Shown: piece by piece, positions 32,048 through 40,730 of the stretch
Position numbering within the stretch: position 1 is the stretch's first letter
Layout: each line of letters opens with the position of its first letter
Origin: an uncultured Collinsella sp.
Lineage (GTDB): Bacteria; Actinomycetota; Coriobacteriia; Coriobacteriales; Coriobacteriaceae
Reading direction: 5' to 3'
Length of the DNA: 64,000 nucleotides
Assembly (NCBI GenBank): GCA_959604825.1
Contig: CAUHCN010000005.1
Coordinates: 1-64,000, forward strand
Notes under the pieces: model-generated
Databases searched by the model: none
The model's input: only the letters and a program-made list of their open reading frames with translations
Told to the model about the DNA's origin: nothing
Program-made: the position numbers and the translations under genes

Positions 32048-33104
32048 CGCTTTCCTTGACCGTCAGCGAGACCAGGCGGAATGCGATGGTCAGCACCGCC
32101 ACGCCAATCACGCCCGAGAGGATATACATGGCAGCCTGGCCGGCAAAGCCAAGACCCTGCTCCTCGGAATAGGCCTGCAGATAATCGCCCGTGGGCAGGG
32201 CGTCGGCAAAGGTCGGGGTATCGAGGCCGACCGAAGCCTGCAGGCTGTCGTCGCCAGCCTCCTGAACGGCGGTCGCGGCACCCTCGGCGTCCCACTCACC
32301 CCAGGCGTCACCGGTGGCGAGCAAGCCGAGCGGCGTAGCCACGACAAGCACGGCGACCAGGATGAGCGTGGGGACCAGCGAGGTCTTCTTAGCGGCAGCG
32401 CTCTCGGCAGCAAGCTGGCCATCGACGGCCTCGGGCCCGACGATAACGCTCGGCGCCGTCTTCTTAATGAAACCATAGATGGCGGCCGTCGCCACGCCCT
32501 CGACCACGCCGGCAACCAGCATATGCGGGATCAACATGGCAGGAATAGCCACGGACAGCGGGAAGGGGCAGTACAGCGGAGCGCCCGAGGCGTTGGTGAA
32601 GAGCATCGGCTGAATACCAAACTCGATTGCCGCGCACAGGGCCGCCAGGCACAGGCCGACCCAGCCGCTCACGATGGCCGAAACCGAGGTGCCCCAGCTC
32701 TTGTCGTGCAGACGGCTGTTGAGCGCACGGAACACGATAGCAGCGGTAAACGGCAGCACAAAGGCCATGTTAAAGCAGTTGGCGCCAAAGGACAGAACGC
32801 CGCCGTCGCCAAACAGCAGCGCCTGCAGCGCGAGTGCAACCGAGACTGCAATGGCAGCAGCCTCGGGGCCCAGCAGCAGCGTGATGAGCGCGCCACCAAC
32901 AGCGTGACCAGTGGTGCCGCCGGGCAGCGGCACGTTGAACATCATGAGCAAAAAGGAGAACGCAGCGCAAATACCCAGAAAGGCCATATGCTCGCGATCG
33001 AGCGTGGCGCGCACTTTCTTGATGCAGTGAACCCATACGGGCACCATCGCCACCGCCATAACGGCATCGGTCTGCGGGGACAGGTAGTTATCTGGAATGT
33101 GCAT
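32019..33104 (-). CDS. cbiM: Cobalt/nickel ECF substrate-binding component, CbiM-CbiN fusion
   Basis: A 361-residue fusion. Residues 1 to about 205 are the CbiM S-component, beginning MHIPDNYLSP: the N-terminal Met-His supplies the metal ligands in this family. After a linker, residues about 245-361 form a CbiN/PDGLE-like part with two helices (LVPTLILVAVLVVATPLGLL, YILSGVIGVAVLTIAF). Fused M-N proteins are known from nickel (NikMN) systems. The NikR-type palindrome upstream favours nickel as the substrate. Confidence 0.9.
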   Translation of the reverse strand: MHIPDNYLSPQTDAVMAVAMVPVWVHCIKKVRATLDREHMAFLGICAAFSFLLMMFNVPLPGGTTGHAVGGALITLLLGPEAAAIAVSVALALQALLFGDGGVLSFGANCFNMAFVLPFTAAIVFRALNSRLHDKSWGTSVSAIVSGWVGLCLAALCAAIEFGIQPMLFTNASGAPLYCPFPLSVAIPAMLIPHMLVAGVVEGVATAAIYGFIKKTAPSVIVGPEAVDGQLAAESAAAKKTSLVPTLILVAVLVVATPLGLLATGDAWGEWDAEGAATAVQEAGDDSLQASVGLDTPTFADALPTGDYLQAYSEEQGLGFAGQAAMYILSGVIGVAVLTIAFRLVSLTVKESGAHGNSRAA

Positions 33105-33161
33105 ATACGCCTCCCGGTTGCCGGCACATGGGATTGCAGCGCCGCTTGAACCATTTCATCA

Positions 33162-33189
33162 GTGTTACGAGCTAGATGATTCGTAACAC
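33162..33189 (-). promoter_or_regulatory. NikR-type operator
   Basis: Perfect palindrome GTGTTAC-N14-GTAACAC, extended to GTGTTACGA/TCGTAACAC. It matches the NikR signal proposed for Desulfovibrio species (GTGTTAC-N13/14-GTAACAC). It lies 10 bases downstream of the -10 box at 33200-33205, where a bound repressor would block transcription of the cbiMQO genes. No nikR gene is in the window. Confidence 0.7.
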
Positions 33190-33199
33190 GCCGCAGGCT

Positions 33200-33227
33200 A
33201 TGATAGCAAAACGGCGCGCCGCCACAA
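33200..33227 (-). promoter_or_regulatory. Promoter of cbiMQO
   Basis: Minus-strand TTGTGG (33222-33227), 16-base spacer, TATCAT (33200-33205). Confidence 0.6.
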
Positions 33228-33353
33228 AAGCAGCACGCCGTTATGTAATGCGCGTGTCATATATGCAGGGTCAACGGTGCCTTATTCCGAACACCGCGGT
33301 CACGCAGAGGCCACAGCAACCGCCATCAGGCCCTACGCCCCCCATCGCAAGCC

Positions 33354-35807
33354 CTAGCCGCGGACCTCGCCGTTTACGCCCTTGCACACCTTAGTGACGA
33401 TCTTCTGGTGCGCCTTCTCGACCTCTTCGCTGGTGAGCGTGTGGTCATCAGAGCGATACGTAAGTGCGAAGGCCATGGACTTCTTGCCCTTGCCGATGCG
33501 GACCGGATCGCGGTAGACATCGAACAGGCGCACGCCCTCGAGCAGCTTGCCGCCGGCACTCGTAATACGACGCTCAAGATCCTCGCAGGTCACAGTGTTG
33601 TCGACCACGATAGCAAGGTCGTGCTCAACGGCAGGGTACTGCGAGAACTCGCGGTAGTTCTCCTGATTGCGGGCGCCCTTGATCAACTTGTCCAGATCGA
33701 GCTCAAAGGCAACGACGACCTCATCGATGCCCATCGCCTCGCGCGCCTCGGGGTGGATCTCGCCGACCCAGCCCAGCACGGTACCGCCGGACAGAACCTC
33801 AGCGGCACGGCCCGGCTGCAAGAAGGCATAGCCCTCGCCCTCGACGGGACGGAAGCGAACCTTCCCGATGCGCAGCTGGGCGAGCAGCTCCTCGACAATG
33901 CCCTTGCCAAAGAAGAAGCGCAGCTTGCGGTACTTCATGTTCCATGACTGCTCGCTCCACTGGCCCGAGAGCACGCCCGCCACGGACTTGGTCTCCTTGG
34001 GCAGGCTGGCGTTCTCGCGACCGTGGAACAGGCTGCCGACCTCGTACAGGTGCACGTTGGGCGTACCGTGCGCCTCGTTGTAGGCCACGGACTGCAGCAG
34101 GCCCGGCAGCAGCGAACGACGCATCTCGGTCTGCTCGGCCACCAGCGGGTTCATGAGCACCACGGGGCAGCCGCGGCCTTCGGTGGACATGCCGATCTTC
34201 TCCAGGTCGCCCGGGGCGGCAAAGCCAAAGGTCGTGGTCTCGTTGAGGCCGCAGGCGCGCAGGATCTCGCCGACCTTGCGGGTGAGCTTCTGCTCGCGGG
34301 TCAGGCCGCCGATGTGGTTCTTGGCAGCCGGGATGGTCGCCGTCACACGGCCCATGCCCCATAGGCGCAGGACCTCCTCGATCAGGTCAATCTCGCGCGG
34401 CAGGTCGGGACGGAAGCTCGGCGGGGTAACCATAAAGTCCTCGCCGTCGCGCTCGACGGTGCAGCCCAGACGGGTAAGCGAACGCTCGATAAAATCGGGC
34501 TCGATGTCGGCACCGCAGATGGCATGCACGCGGGCCAGGCGCAGCTTGATGCTGTCGATGGTCTTGGGCGCGGGGAAAACATCGACATAGCCGGGAGCAA
34601 CCTCGCCGCCGGCGATCTCCTCGATGAGCGCGCAGGTAACGTTGGCGACATCCACGCAGCCGGTCTCGTCAACCTGGCGCTCAAAGCGAATGGAGGCGTC
34701 GGAGATCAGCGACAGGTCGCGGCTGGTGTGCGAGGTGCGACCGGCGTTGAAGCAGGCGCTCTCGACCATCACGTCGACGGTGTCGTCCTCGATCTCGGAA
34801 TCCATGCCGCCCATAACGCCGGCCAACGCCACGGGGCGCTCGCCGTCGGTGATAAGGCCCATGCCGGCGTCGAGCACGCGCTCCTCGCCGTCGAGGGTCG
34901 TGAACTTCTCGTCCTGCTGGGCGGCGCGAACCACCACGCGGCGACGGCCCTCGCGCTCGGCAAAGGTGTCCAGGTCAAAGGCGTGCAGCGGCTGACCGGT
35001 GAGCATCATCACATAGTTGGTGATGTCGACGATGTTGTTGTGCGGGCGCACGCCCAGGGCATTGAGGCGCTTGACCATCCAGTCGGGCGACGGGCCGACC
35101 TTCACGTTGCGCACGATGCGGGCGACATAGCGGTCGCACAGGCCCTCGTCGGCAATCTCGACCGAAAGCTCGTCGTCGGTCGCGCGGCCGGTCTCGATCT
35201 TGATGGCGGGCAGCTCAACGTGGAAATCACGGTCGAAGATGGCGCCGGTCTCGCGGGCCATGCCGATCATGGACAGGCAATCGGGACGGTTGGGCGTGAT
35301 CTCGCAGTCGAGCACAGTATCACTCGAGCCCACGTACTCGGCAAACGGCATGCCGCAGGGCGTATCCTCGGGCAGGATCATGATGCCGGAGTGGTCGCCG
35401 CCCAGGCCGAGTTCGCGCGCAGAGCAGTTCATGCCCATGGACACGACGCCGCGAAGCTTGCTCTTCTTGATCTTGACGTCGCCGGGCAGAACTGCGCCGA
35501 TCATGGCCGTGACGATGTGGTCGCCGGCCTCGAAGTTCTGCGCGCCGCAGACGATCTGCAGCGGAGCGGGATTGCCGTCAGCGTCGAGGTTCTTGTCACC
35601 CACGTCGACCGAGCACACATACATATGGTCGCTATCGGGGTGAGGGGTCTTGGTGAGCACCTTGGAGGTCACCACGTGGTCGAAGGACTCGCCCACGGTA
35701 TCGATCGCCTCGACCTCGGTGCCGGTACGGACATATTCGTCCGAAAGAGTCTTGGGATCCTCCGGAATATCGATCATGGTCTTGAGCCAGTCGTAAGAAA
35801 CGCGCAT
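33354..35807 (-). CDS. pheT: Phenylalanine--tRNA ligase beta subunit
   Basis: An 817-residue beta chain of the (alpha-beta)2 enzyme. Order: N-terminal segment, EMAP-like tRNA-binding domain (residues about 40-155, LQIVCGAQNFEAGD), B3/B4 editing domain, B5 (IEEVLRLWG region), a catalytic-like domain and the C-terminal FDX-ACB domain (YPAVEHDLAIVVD ... SMAFALTYRSDDHTLTSEEV) that binds the anticodon. It lies downstream of pheS and shares its T-box-controlled transcript. Confidence 0.97.
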   Translation of the reverse strand: MRVSYDWLKTMIDIPEDPKTLSDEYVRTGTEVEAIDTVGESFDHVVTSKVLTKTPHPDSDHMYVCSVDVGDKNLDADGNPAPLQIVCGAQNFEAGDHIVTAMIGAVLPGDVKIKKSKLRGVVSMGMNCSARELGLGGDHSGIMILPEDTPCGMPFAEYVGSSDTVLDCEITPNRPDCLSMIGMARETGAIFDRDFHVELPAIKIETGRATDDELSVEIADEGLCDRYVARIVRNVKVGPSPDWMVKRLNALGVRPHNNIVDITNYVMMLTGQPLHAFDLDTFAEREGRRRVVVRAAQQDEKFTTLDGEERVLDAGMGLITDGERPVALAGVMGGMDSEIEDDTVDVMVESACFNAGRTSHTSRDLSLISDASIRFERQVDETGCVDVANVTCALIEEIAGGEVAPGYVDVFPAPKTIDSIKLRLARVHAICGADIEPDFIERSLTRLGCTVERDGEDFMVTPPSFRPDLPREIDLIEEVLRLWGMGRVTATIPAAKNHIGGLTREQKLTRKVGEILRACGLNETTTFGFAAPGDLEKIGMSTEGRGCPVVLMNPLVAEQTEMRRSLLPGLLQSVAYNEAHGTPNVHLYEVGSLFHGRENASLPKETKSVAGVLSGQWSEQSWNMKYRKLRFFFGKGIVEELLAQLRIGKVRFRPVEGEGYAFLQPGRAAEVLSGGTVLGWVGEIHPEAREAMGIDEVVVAFELDLDKLIKGARNQENYREFSQYPAVEHDLAIVVDNTVTCEDLERRITSAGGKLLEGVRLFDVYRDPVRIGKGKKSMAFALTYRSDDHTLTSEEVEKAHQKIVTKVCKGVNGEVRG

Positions 35808-35865
35808 CTAACTGGTCTCCTTTCATAAATGCGGCTTTGAGCCAAAAACTGCAACGGAGACGGGT

Positions 35866-35957
35866 TTTCCAAGTGCCGCAGATTGCCTTGAAAGAGGAGG
35901 GCCGCGTACTTAGGTACGCAACCGACGATTGAAAGGCAAGGTGCGGTGCTTGGGAAA
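35866..35957. repeat. Imperfect palindrome between pheS and pheT
   Basis: Arms 35866-35889 and 35933-35957 (TTTCC-AAG..CCGCA..TTGCCTT and complement) pair with few mismatches; the centre contains a GCGTAC-TTAG-GTACGC hairpin (35902-35919 region). It fills most of the 160-base gap inside the operon and would form a strong RNA stem between the two cistrons. Confidence 0.7.
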
Positions 35958-35967
35958 GCCGCCGGGC

Positions 35968-37044
35968 CTAGAACTGATTTAAGAAGCGCATATCGCCCGT
36001 CATGAGCGTTCTGAGGTCGGGCAGGTCGTAGCGCAGGGCCGCGACGCGCTCGGCGCCAATGCCAAAGGCGAAGCCGGTATACTTCTCGGGGTCGATGCCA
36101 CAGTTGATAAGAACGTTGGGGTCGACCATGCCGCAGCCCAGGATCTCGATCCAGCCGCTGTGCTTGCAGAAGTTGCAGCCCTTGCCGCCGCAGACGTGGC
36201 AGCTCACGTCCACCTCGCAGCTGGGCTCGGTGAAGGGGAAGAAGTGCGGGCGGTAACGCGTCTTGCGATCCTCGCCAAACATGCACTTAACAAAGTAGTC
36301 GAGCGTGCCCTTAAGATCGCCAAAGGTGATGCCCTCGTCGACGACCAGGCCCTCGATCTGGTTGAACTGCGGCAGGTGGCAAGCGTCGGCTGTATCGGGA
36401 CGGTAAACGGTGCCCGGGCAGATCATGTAGATGGGCGGCTTTTGCGACTCCATGGTGTGGATCTGCACGCCCGAGGTCTGGGTGCGCAGCAGCACGTCGG
36501 ACTCGCCATGGGCGTGGGCCTCGGGGTGCGCGACGCTGCCGGGGTTGTTGTCGACCACGTAGAAGGTATCGCGGGCCGAGCGGCTCGGGTGATCCATGGG
36601 GGCGTTGAGCGCGGTGAAGTTGTAGTAGGAGGTGTCGACCATGGGGCCGGACTCGACGGTGTAGCCGATGCCGCAGAAGATGTCCTCGGCCTCCTCGATG
36701 ATCTGCTTGATCAGGTGCTGGTGACCAATCTGCGGACGGATGCCCGGCAGCGTGATGTCGACGGCCTCGTGCTCGAGTGCGTGCTTGAGGGCGGCGGCCT
36801 TCATCTCGGTGGTGCGCTCATCGAGCATGCCCTCGATCAGCTGGCGCATCTCGTTGGCGCGCTTGCCCATGACGGGGCGATCCTCGGGGGCAAGCTTGCC
36901 CATCATGCGCATCAGGCCGGTGATGCGGCCCTTGCGGCCGAGCAGCTCGACGCGCGCAGCCTCGAGCTTGGCGGCGTCGTCGGCGCCTGCGACGAGCTCC
37001 TTGGCCTCTTCCTCGAGTTTGACCAGATCATCAATCAGACTCAT
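35968..37044 (-). CDS. pheS: Phenylalanine--tRNA ligase alpha subunit
   Basis: A 358-residue class II catalytic subunit. N-terminal coiled coil (residues 1-85), then motif 2 (SPFH-type Phe site: PDTADACHLPQFNQIEGLVVD), FRPHFFPFTEPSCEVD and motif 3 (GFAFGIGAERVAALRY). The extra CHVCGGKGCNFC knuckle is common in this phylum. The ATG at 37044 follows AAAGGGAAGAC; the longer frame runs into the T-box terminator and is rejected. Confidence 0.97.
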   Translation of the reverse strand: MSLIDDLVKLEEEAKELVAGADDAAKLEAARVELLGRKGRITGLMRMMGKLAPEDRPVMGKRANEMRQLIEGMLDERTTEMKAAALKHALEHEAVDITLPGIRPQIGHQHLIKQIIEEAEDIFCGIGYTVESGPMVDTSYYNFTALNAPMDHPSRSARDTFYVVDNNPGSVAHPEAHAHGESDVLLRTQTSGVQIHTMESQKPPIYMICPGTVYRPDTADACHLPQFNQIEGLVVDEGITFGDLKGTLDYFVKCMFGEDRKTRYRPHFFPFTEPSCEVDVSCHVCGGKGCNFCKHSGWIEILGCGMVDPNVLINCGIDPEKYTGFAFGIGAERVAALRYDLPDLRTLMTGDMRFLNQF

Positions 37045-37130
37045 GTCTTCCCTTTCGTCTCTCGCGCTCCCCGCTCGCCGGGACGACTGCCGCCGCCCGG
37101 CGTTGCGAAAACGCGGCCCGGTTCGGTAAC

Positions 37131-37415
37131 AAAAAACCGTCCTCGGGCATGTGCATTGCCCAAGGACGGTTGAATTCCGCGGTACCACCTTGTTTGACCC
37201 GGCGGATGTCTGGCCCGCCGTGCCCACTCTGCGCCCCTTATCGCGAGGCTCACGGCTTCCCTACTGGGGCTTCGCCGCCGCTAGCCGCGCGCCCGTTGAG
37301 GTCGCTGCTCGGGAGTGAACGCTTGGCCCTTGCCACCGCAGGAAGGCTTGCAGCCCATGACCTTCCCTCTCTTGCCGGCGACGCGGCGGGCAAAACCCTC
37401 TCCGTCAACGCGTTG
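37131..37415 (-). promoter_or_regulatory. T-box riboswitch controlling pheST
   Basis: On the minus strand the invariant T-box motif AAGGTGGTACCGCG lies at 37178-37191, directly before a terminator hairpin (ACCGTCCT..AGGACGGT, 37136-37171) with a TTTTTT tract (37131-37136). Upstream, AGAGAG and the specifier region TTC-ACTCCCGAG are visible; the specifier UUC is at 37317-37319 and codes Phe. Uncharged tRNA-Phe would stabilise the antiterminator and allow pheST expression. The exact 5' end is estimated. Confidence 0.92.
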
Positions 37416-37548
37416 GGCTATAGGATACCACATTGTGTGGGCGTATCGCCGCGTTCCGTTTTGTTCGTGCTGGGTACAAGGCAGGTAGCTGTGCAAACTG
37501 ACCGCACGCCCACCCGTGGCGTCCGGTCTGCGAGATTAAGGATATGGT

Positions 37549-39123
37549 ATGGGAAAGAAACTCGATAAGAAGGCCAAGGCCGCGGAGGGCAAGGCACCCA
37601 AGGGCATGAAGGTCGATAAGGCCGTCAAGAAGTTCCGCAAGCTCGAGGGCAAGCTGTGGACCCGCGAGTACCTGCTCAAGATTGCCGAGTTTGACGGCGC
37701 GACCATTGCTCCCGCCAACGGCGCCGCGGCGCGCGCCGACGCCATGGGTACCCTCGCCGGCGAGCATCATAAGCTCCTGACCAGCGAAAAGTCTATCGAG
37801 CTCGTGCGTTCGCTGGCGCGCGAGACCGTCACCGGCGGCAAGATCGACGACCCGCAGCTGCTCGACGAGATCCGCGTGCTCGGCCGCGACCAGCGCGAGG
37901 CGAGCGTTATCCCCACCGAGGAGGCCGAGGCCTGGACCAGGCTCACCTGCGAGGCCGACGCCGTGTGGCACAAGGCCAAGGCGGCCAACGACTGGGCGAG
38001 CTTTGAGCCCTATGTGGATAGAATCGTCGCCCAACTTAAGCATCAGGCCGAGCTCATGGACCCCAAGCGCGACCCCTACGATGTGTGGCTCGACCAGTAC
38101 GAGCGCGGCCTTTCCGCCCAGAGCTTCGACGCGTTTTGTGACGAGGTCAAGGCCACGGTCGTGCCGCTTGTGCATGCCATTGGCGAGCGCGGCCAGCAGC
38201 CCGCTGCCGACTTCTTGCACGCCCGTGTGCCCGAGGCCGCCCAGCGCGCCATGAGCTTCGACCTCATGAAACTCGTCGGCCTGAACCTGGACGACACCAC
38301 GCTTGCCTTTACCGAGCACCCGTTTAGCGAGGGCTTCTCGGTAGGCGACGCGCGCATCGCCACGCACATCTACGAGGACGACTGCATCTCCAACGTCTAC
38401 AGCATCATCCACGAGGCGGGACACGCCATGTACGAGCTGGGCGTCAATCCTGCCTATGCGCGCACCTGTCTTGAGGGTGGCACCTCCATGGGCATCCACG
38501 AGAGCCAGAGCCGCTTCTTCGAGAACACCGTGGGTCGCAGCCGCGCTTTTATGGGCCCGTTGCTCGAGGTGCTGCGCCGCCACGCACCCGAGGTCTACGG
38601 CGACGTCGACGAGGACACACTCTACCGCGCCGTGAACATCGCGCAGCCGTCGTTGATCCGTACCGAGGCCGACGAGCTCACCTATCCGCTGCACGTTATG
38701 GTGCGCTACGAGATCGAGCGCATGCTGTTTGCCGGCGAGGCCACGGCCAAGGACATCCCCGCGCTTTGGAATCGCTTTATGAACGAGTACCTGGGCATTC
38801 CCGTTCCCGACGACACGCGCGGCTGCCTGCAGGATACGCACTGGAGCGGCGGCTCGTTTGGCTACTTCCCCACGTATGCGCTGGGTAGCGCCTACGACGC
38901 CATGTTTGTGCCGGCCATGTGCCGCGACGGTGTCGACCTCAATGGCGCCTGTGCGAGCGGCGATCTGGCACCCGTCCGCGCGTGGCTGGGCGAGCACATT
39001 TGGCAGTGGGGCCGCGCCAAGGACGCACCGGAGCTCATCAAGGGCGCTTGCGGCATGGCCTTTGATTCCCGCTACTACTGCAGCTACCTGCAGGACAAGT
39101 TCACCACGCTGTACGAGCTTTAA
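37549..39123 (+). CDS. M32-family metallocarboxypeptidase
   Basis: Thermostable-carboxypeptidase (Taq/Pfu) family; removes C-terminal residues from peptides in the cytoplasm. The 524-residue protein has an N-terminal lysine-rich extension of about 25 residues not found in most members, then the helical M32 fold with HEAGH at residues 288-292, the third ligand region GIHESQSR and the HPFS/DxRxT-like EHPFSEGFSVGDARI motif. It is divergent from pheST, its start lying about 110 bases from the estimated T-box promoter. Confidence 0.93.
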   Translation: MGKKLDKKAKAAEGKAPKGMKVDKAVKKFRKLEGKLWTREYLLKIAEFDGATIAPANGAAARADAMGTLAGEHHKLLTSEKSIELVRSLARETVTGGKIDDPQLLDEIRVLGRDQREASVIPTEEAEAWTRLTCEADAVWHKAKAANDWASFEPYVDRIVAQLKHQAELMDPKRDPYDVWLDQYERGLSAQSFDAFCDEVKATVVPLVHAIGERGQQPAADFLHARVPEAAQRAMSFDLMKLVGLNLDDTTLAFTEHPFSEGFSVGDARIATHIYEDDCISNVYSIIHEAGHAMYELGVNPAYARTCLEGGTSMGIHESQSRFFENTVGRSRAFMGPLLEVLRRHAPEVYGDVDEDTLYRAVNIAQPSLIRTEADELTYPLHVMVRYEIERMLFAGEATAKDIPALWNRFMNEYLGIPVPDDTRGCLQDTHWSGGSFGYFPTYALGSAYDAMFVPAMCRDGVDLNGACASGDLAPVRAWLGEHIWQWGRAKDAPELIKGACGMAFDSRYYCSYLQDKFTTLYEL

Positions 39124-39147
39124 AGCTTAGACAACACACAACGCAAA

Positions 39148-39180
39148 GGGGCGCCGCAGGATCTATCCCGCGGCGCCCCC
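39148..39180. terminator. Hairpin terminator between M32 peptidase and glmM
   Basis: Stem GGGGCGCCGC/GCGGCGCCCC with an 11-13 base loop, 25 bases after the peptidase stop. Neither side has a strong U-tract (CTAG on plus, TTTGCG on minus), so efficiency is uncertain. Confidence 0.6.
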
Positions 39181-39182
39181 CT

Positions 39183-39236
39183 AGTCATTGGGGACGTTCT
39201 TTAATGACTAGTCGTTTAAGAACGTCCCCCATGACT
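39183..39236. repeat. REP-like palindrome, 54 bp
   Basis: Two adjacent 27-bp arms (39183-39209, 39210-39236) pair almost completely; the core is GGGGACGTTCTT with AAGAACGTCCCC. GGGGACGTTCTT palindromes look like REP/RAYT-mobilised sequences. Confidence 0.75.
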
Positions 39237-39287
39237 ACTTGAAATTGAACGTCAGATTGCCGCTTAGGGGCGTTTGCAGCGTCGAGC

Positions 39288-39317
39288 AGTTACGCGGTTT
39301 GGTAAAACCGCGTAACT
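39288..39317. repeat. Hairpin directly behind glmM stop
   Basis: AGTTACGCGGTTT and AAACCGCGTAACT around a short loop; the arm overlaps the glmM stop codon. No U-tract follows on the minus strand, so it is listed as a repeat-type hairpin rather than a terminator. Confidence 0.6.
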
Positions 39318-40647
39318 ACAGAGCCTCGAGTGCGTTGGCGATGCGCTTCATGGCGGCATCGGCGGATACTTGGTCGGGCGCCTCGGCCAGCACGCGGATA
39401 ACCGACTCGGTTCCGCTCTTGCGTACGAGCACGCGGCCCTCGCCTGCCAGCGCAGCCTCGGCCTCGGCGATGGCGTTCTGCACGCCCATGTTCTCGAGCG
39501 CGGCGTCCTTGTCCGCCACGCGCACGGCCACCTGCGCCTGCGGTAGCAGCTTGCACGGAGCCGTGAGCTGCGAGAGCGTCTCGCGCTCGGCGCGGATCAC
39601 TTCCATCACGCGCAGCGAGGTCATAATGCCGTCGCCCGTGCGCTCGATATCGCCAAAGATCGTATGGCCCGTCTGCTCGCCGCCTAGGCTGTAACCGCCC
39701 TCGCGCATCTTGGCATACACGTGACGGTCGCCCACACCGCTGGTCACGGCACTTAGGCCGGCAAGCTCCAACGACTTGATCAGGCCAAAGTTGCTGGCAA
39801 TCGTCGGAACCACGGTACCGCCCGAAAGGCGACCGTGCTTGTTCAGATACACGCCGCACACGTACAGGATCTGGTCGCCGTCTACCACGCGACCGCGCTC
39901 ATCCACGGCAAGGCAGCGGTCGGCATCGCCATCGTAGGCAAAGCCCACGTCCAGGCCCTGCTCCACCACGTGGCGCTGCAGGCGCTCCATATGCGTGGAG
40001 CCGCAGTCGACGTTGATGTTAAAACCATCGGGCGCGGCGTTGATCACGCGCACGTCGGCACCGAGCGCGTCAAACACCGGCTTGGCCACCGAGGAAGCCG
40101 AGCCGTTGGCGCAGTCGATGCCGATCTTGACGCCCTGCAGCGAAAAGTTCGCGCTGGCGATGAGCGAGGCAATGTAGCGGTTGCGGCCCTGCATGTAGTC
40201 CACCGTGGCGCCGATGTAGTTGCCCGTGGCCAGCGGCACCTCGCTCTTGCCATCGATGTAGTCCTCGATGAGCTCCAGTACGTCCTCGTCCATCTTAAAA
40301 CCATCGCTGTTGACGAGCTTAATGCCGTTATCGCAAAACGGGTTGTGGCTCGCGCTGATCATGATGCCGCAATCGAAGCAGCCTTCCACGGTCTGATGCG
40401 CTACGCCCGGCGTGGGGATCACGTGCAGCATATAGGCGTCCGCACCGCTCGCGACCAGGCCGCTCACCAGCGCCGCCTCGAACATATAACTCGAGCGACG
40501 CGTGTCCTTACCCACGATGACGCGCGCCTTGCGCTCGCGGTTGGCGCCGTAATACCAGCCCACAAAACGGCCAATCCTATAAGCGTGCTCTACCGTCAGC
40601 CCAACGTTAGCCTCACCGCGAAAGCCGTCGGTGCCAAAGTACTTCAT
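39316..40647 (-). CDS. glmM: Phosphoglucosamine mutase
   Basis: Converts glucosamine-6-phosphate to glucosamine-1-phosphate for UDP-GlcNAc and peptidoglycan synthesis. The 443-residue protein opens KYFGTDGFRGEAN, has the phosphoserine loop ISASHNP (Ser100), the metal-binding DGDADRCLAVD, sugar loop GGEQTGH and the C-terminal phosphate loop VRKSGTESVIRV. AAGGAGAGCGC precedes the ATG. Confidence 0.95.
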   Translation of the reverse strand: MKYFGTDGFRGEANVGLTVEHAYRIGRFVGWYYGANRERKARVIVGKDTRRSSYMFEAALVSGLVASGADAYMLHVIPTPGVAHQTVEGCFDCGIMISASHNPFCDNGIKLVNSDGFKMDEDVLELIEDYIDGKSEVPLATGNYIGATVDYMQGRNRYIASLIASANFSLQGVKIGIDCANGSASSVAKPVFDALGADVRVINAAPDGFNINVDCGSTHMERLQRHVVEQGLDVGFAYDGDADRCLAVDERGRVVDGDQILYVCGVYLNKHGRLSGGTVVPTIASNFGLIKSLELAGLSAVTSGVGDRHVYAKMREGGYSLGGEQTGHTIFGDIERTGDGIMTSLRVMEVIRAERETLSQLTAPCKLLPQAQVAVRVADKDAALENMGVQNAIAEAEAALAGEGRVLVRKSGTESVIRVLAEAPDQVSADAAMKRIANALEAL

Positions 40648-40660
40648 GCGCTCTCCTTAC

Positions 40661-40693
40661 AAAATAGGGGCAAACAGATTGCCTGTCCGCCCC
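40661..40693 (-). terminator. Terminator of the DUF4012 gene
   Basis: Stem GGGGC/GCCCC with an inner ACAG/CTGT pairing, followed on the minus strand by TATTTTG, in the 83-base gap before glmM. Confidence 0.7.
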
Positions 40694-40730
40694 AAAATGG
40701 TACTCGATTATCTGCGCTACCAGAAAAACC

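Noticed and set aside
33230..33353. Cobalamin riboswitch before cbiM or terminator behind pheT
   Set aside because: No B12-box-like sequence and no hairpin with U-tract could be found; control by the NikR-type palindrome is better supported.
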